A program made the position numbers and the translations under genes. The notes under the pieces are model-generated. The model saw only the letters and a list, made by a program, of their open reading frames with translations, did not search any database and had not been told where the DNA came from. From Pseudomonadota bacterium (GTDB lineage: Bacteria; Pseudomonadota; Gammaproteobacteria; JAKAQQ01), in NCBI GenBank assembly GCA_021828425.1, contig JAKARN010000103.1:1-5850 (forward strand): DNA of 5,850 bases. The letters run 5' to 3'. Numbering within the stretch: position 1 is the stretch's first letter; each line of letters begins with the position of its first letter. Below, piece after piece: positions 4,562-5,850 of the stretch.

Positions 4562-5850
4562 ATGCTGGAACAAGTCAAAACCCGGGAAAAACTCTCGGCC
4601 ACGCGTCTGCTCCTGGTCGAGGACAACGATGATGACCAGCAACTCATCTTGAGGTCCCTCAAGCAGCATCATCTGGACTTTGAAGTCCGAATCATCAATT
4701 CGTTGAACGAATTCGAGGTGGCCCTAGATCAAGACTCCTGGGATCTCATCCTCTGTGATTTTTCACTGAGGGCCTTCAACGCGCTGCACTGCCTCCGGCT
4801 TTACCACCAGAAAGAACTGGACATTCCCTTTATCTTGGTCTCCGGAACCGTGGGTGAGGAAACGGCAGTCGAGGTGATGAAAGCGGGAGCCCATGACTAC
4901 ATTCTCAAGGACCGCTTGAACCGTCTGGTGCCGGCCATCCAACGCGAACTCAAAGAGGCCTCTATCCGCAGGGCCCACCGGGCGGGGGAAAAAGCCCTTT
5001 ACTCGATGACGCATTATGACGCCGTAACTGAGCTTCCCAAACGCGAATATCTGATCGAAAAAATGGAAGAACTGGATCCGGCTGATTTTCCCATGGGGGT
5101 AGGACTGATCCTGGTCGAAGCGGAAAACCTCCTGAACCTGCAACGCACGTTCGGCTACAGTACCTTCAATCAGGCGGCCCGTGCCATCGCCAATCGGCTT
5201 CGCCGCTCCACCCTGGATCCCCTGATCACGGCACGCATGGGAGACAGCGATTTTTCGATCATTCTGCGCCATACCGGGCATCCCCAATACCTTGGAGAGG
5301 CCTGCAACCAGGTCCTGAAGCTTTTCGGGCAGCCGATTGATATCGGGTTTTCGAAAGTCCATATTGACATCCGCATGGGCCATGTCGTCCATCATCCCCG
5401 TAAAGATGCTCTGGATACCAGTCTCCAGCACGCAGCCTTCGCGCTACAGCGATCCTATCTCGAGAATTCTCCCTTTGAGGGGTACTCGGCTCTTCAGGCC
5501 AGTGAGGCCTCTGAACTTTTGTTGTTGATGGGTGATCTGGCTTCAGCCCTTGAACATGGTCAAGTGACCCTTTACTACCAGCCGTATGTCCATCTCCAGG
5601 AAACGCGCCCGGCCGTAGCGGGAGTCGAAGGACTCGTCCGATGGCATCATCCCCGGAAGGGGCTGCTCCTCCCCCGGGATTTCCTGCCCACGGCCGAGCA
5701 GTCCGAACTCATCCAGCCAGTGACGAGAAGGGTCATCGATTGTGCGGTTCAGCAACAACGCGAGTGGATGAAAGATAACGCTGAGCCACTCGAGATTTCA
5801 ATCAATCTTTCCATCCAGAACCTGCCCAGGAAGGATCTGGCGGACCAGAT
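4562..5850 (+). CDS. Response regulator with degenerate GGDEF and EAL domains (c-di-GMP phosphodiesterase), 3' end cut
   Basis: The frame stays open to the window edge, giving 429 codons. Residues about 14-133 are a receiver domain: acidic pocket VEDNDDD (19-25), phospho-acceptor D66 in LILCDFSL, SGTVGEE (94-100) and K116 in YILKD. A helical linker leads to a GGDEF-family domain (about 150-310) that starts HYDAVTELPKREYL, but the signature is GDSDF at 227-231 in place of GGDEF, and the usual LDLDxFK metal site reads LVEAENL (184-190). It is therefore unlikely to make c-di-GMP. An EAL domain starts near 325: YYQP (338-341), EGL (356-358) in place of EAL with the metal-binding Glu kept, RWHHP, and INLS with N415. 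Its later catalytic residues (DDFGTG, Lys, Glu) lie beyond 5850, so activity cannot be judged. The likely role is cytoplasmic hydrolysis of c-di-GMP to pGpG, switched by a partner kinase not seen here. It may share a transcript with the lipoprotein upstream. Confidence 0.92.
   Translation, partial: MLEQVKTREKLSATRLLLVEDNDDDQQLILRSLKQHHLDFEVRIINSLNEFEVALDQDSWDLILCDFSLRAFNALHCLRLYHQKELDIPFILVSGTVGEETAVEVMKAGAHDYILKDRLNRLVPAIQRELKEASIRRAHRAGEKALYSMTHYDAVTELPKREYLIEKMEELDPADFPMGVGLILVEAENLLNLQRTFGYSTFNQAARAIANRLRRSTLDPLITARMGDSDFSIILRHTGHPQYLGEACNQVLKLFGQPIDIGFSKVHIDIRMGHVVHHPRKDALDTSLQHAAFALQRSYLENSPFEGYSALQASEASELLLLMGDLASALEHGQVTLYYQPYVHLQETRPAVAGVEGLVRWHHPRKGLLLPRDFLPTAEQSELIQPVTRRVIDCAVQQQREWMKDNAEPLEISINLSIQNLPRKDLADQ

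Noticed and set aside
4763..5431. 222-codon open frame on the minus strand inside the REC-GGDEF-EAL gene
   Set aside because: It is antisense to strongly recognised REC and GGDEF domains and shows no family of its own.
1..5850. Mobile element, CRISPR array, tRNA or rRNA, toxin-antitoxin or defence system
   Set aside because: No transposase, integrase, terminal repeats, regularly spaced repeats, cloverleaf or rRNA-like sequence, and no small gene pair was seen on either strand.

Overview
The window reads as ordinary bacterial chromosome, with about 57% GC in the genes by eye and all recognised genes on the + strand. Gene content (a type 1 IPP isomerase beside the hopanoid radical-SAM enzyme HpnH, an exported S10 serine carboxypeptidase, a DUF4382 lipoprotein and a REC-GGDEF-EAL protein) suggests a hopanoid-producing Gram-negative bacterium. 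It is probably a proteobacterium, and possibly an acidophile because S10 peptidases favour acid pH. That placement is inference, since the window has no rRNA or other phylogenetic marker.

Layout. (1) Positions 1-1426 are a short isoprenoid/hopanoid operon: the 3' end of idi, a 28-base gap, then complete hpnH. Idi balances IPP and DMAPP, the precursors of squalene and hopene; HpnH adds the adenosyl side chain that starts C35 bacteriohopanepolyol synthesis. (2) Positions 1427-1750 are a gene-free 324-base region with a TATAAT -10 candidate and several inverted repeats. (3) Positions 1751-3316 encode a complete secreted S10 peptidase with its triad intact, closed by a strong intrinsic terminator at 3341-3371, so it is probably a single-gene unit. 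(4) Positions 3372-3572 are an AT-rich control region with two possible sigma70-type promoters, a 13-base palindrome, a 7-base direct repeat bracketing a -35 element and an FNR/CRP-like palindrome over the expected transcription start. (5) Positions 3573-4469 encode a DUF4382 lipoprotein. No terminator follows it. (6) A 92-base gap with an 8-base inverted repeat and a perfect Shine-Dalgarno leads into (7) a response regulator with a degenerate GGDEF domain and an EAL domain, which runs off the right edge at 5850.

The lipoprotein and the c-di-GMP protein may be co-transcribed, which would join a cell-envelope protein of unknown role to a phosphorelay-controlled c-di-GMP phosphodiesterase. This pairing and the dense control region before it are the parts most worth a second look. 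I found no mobile element, CRISPR array, tRNA or rRNA, and nothing that clearly amounts to a wholly new system.
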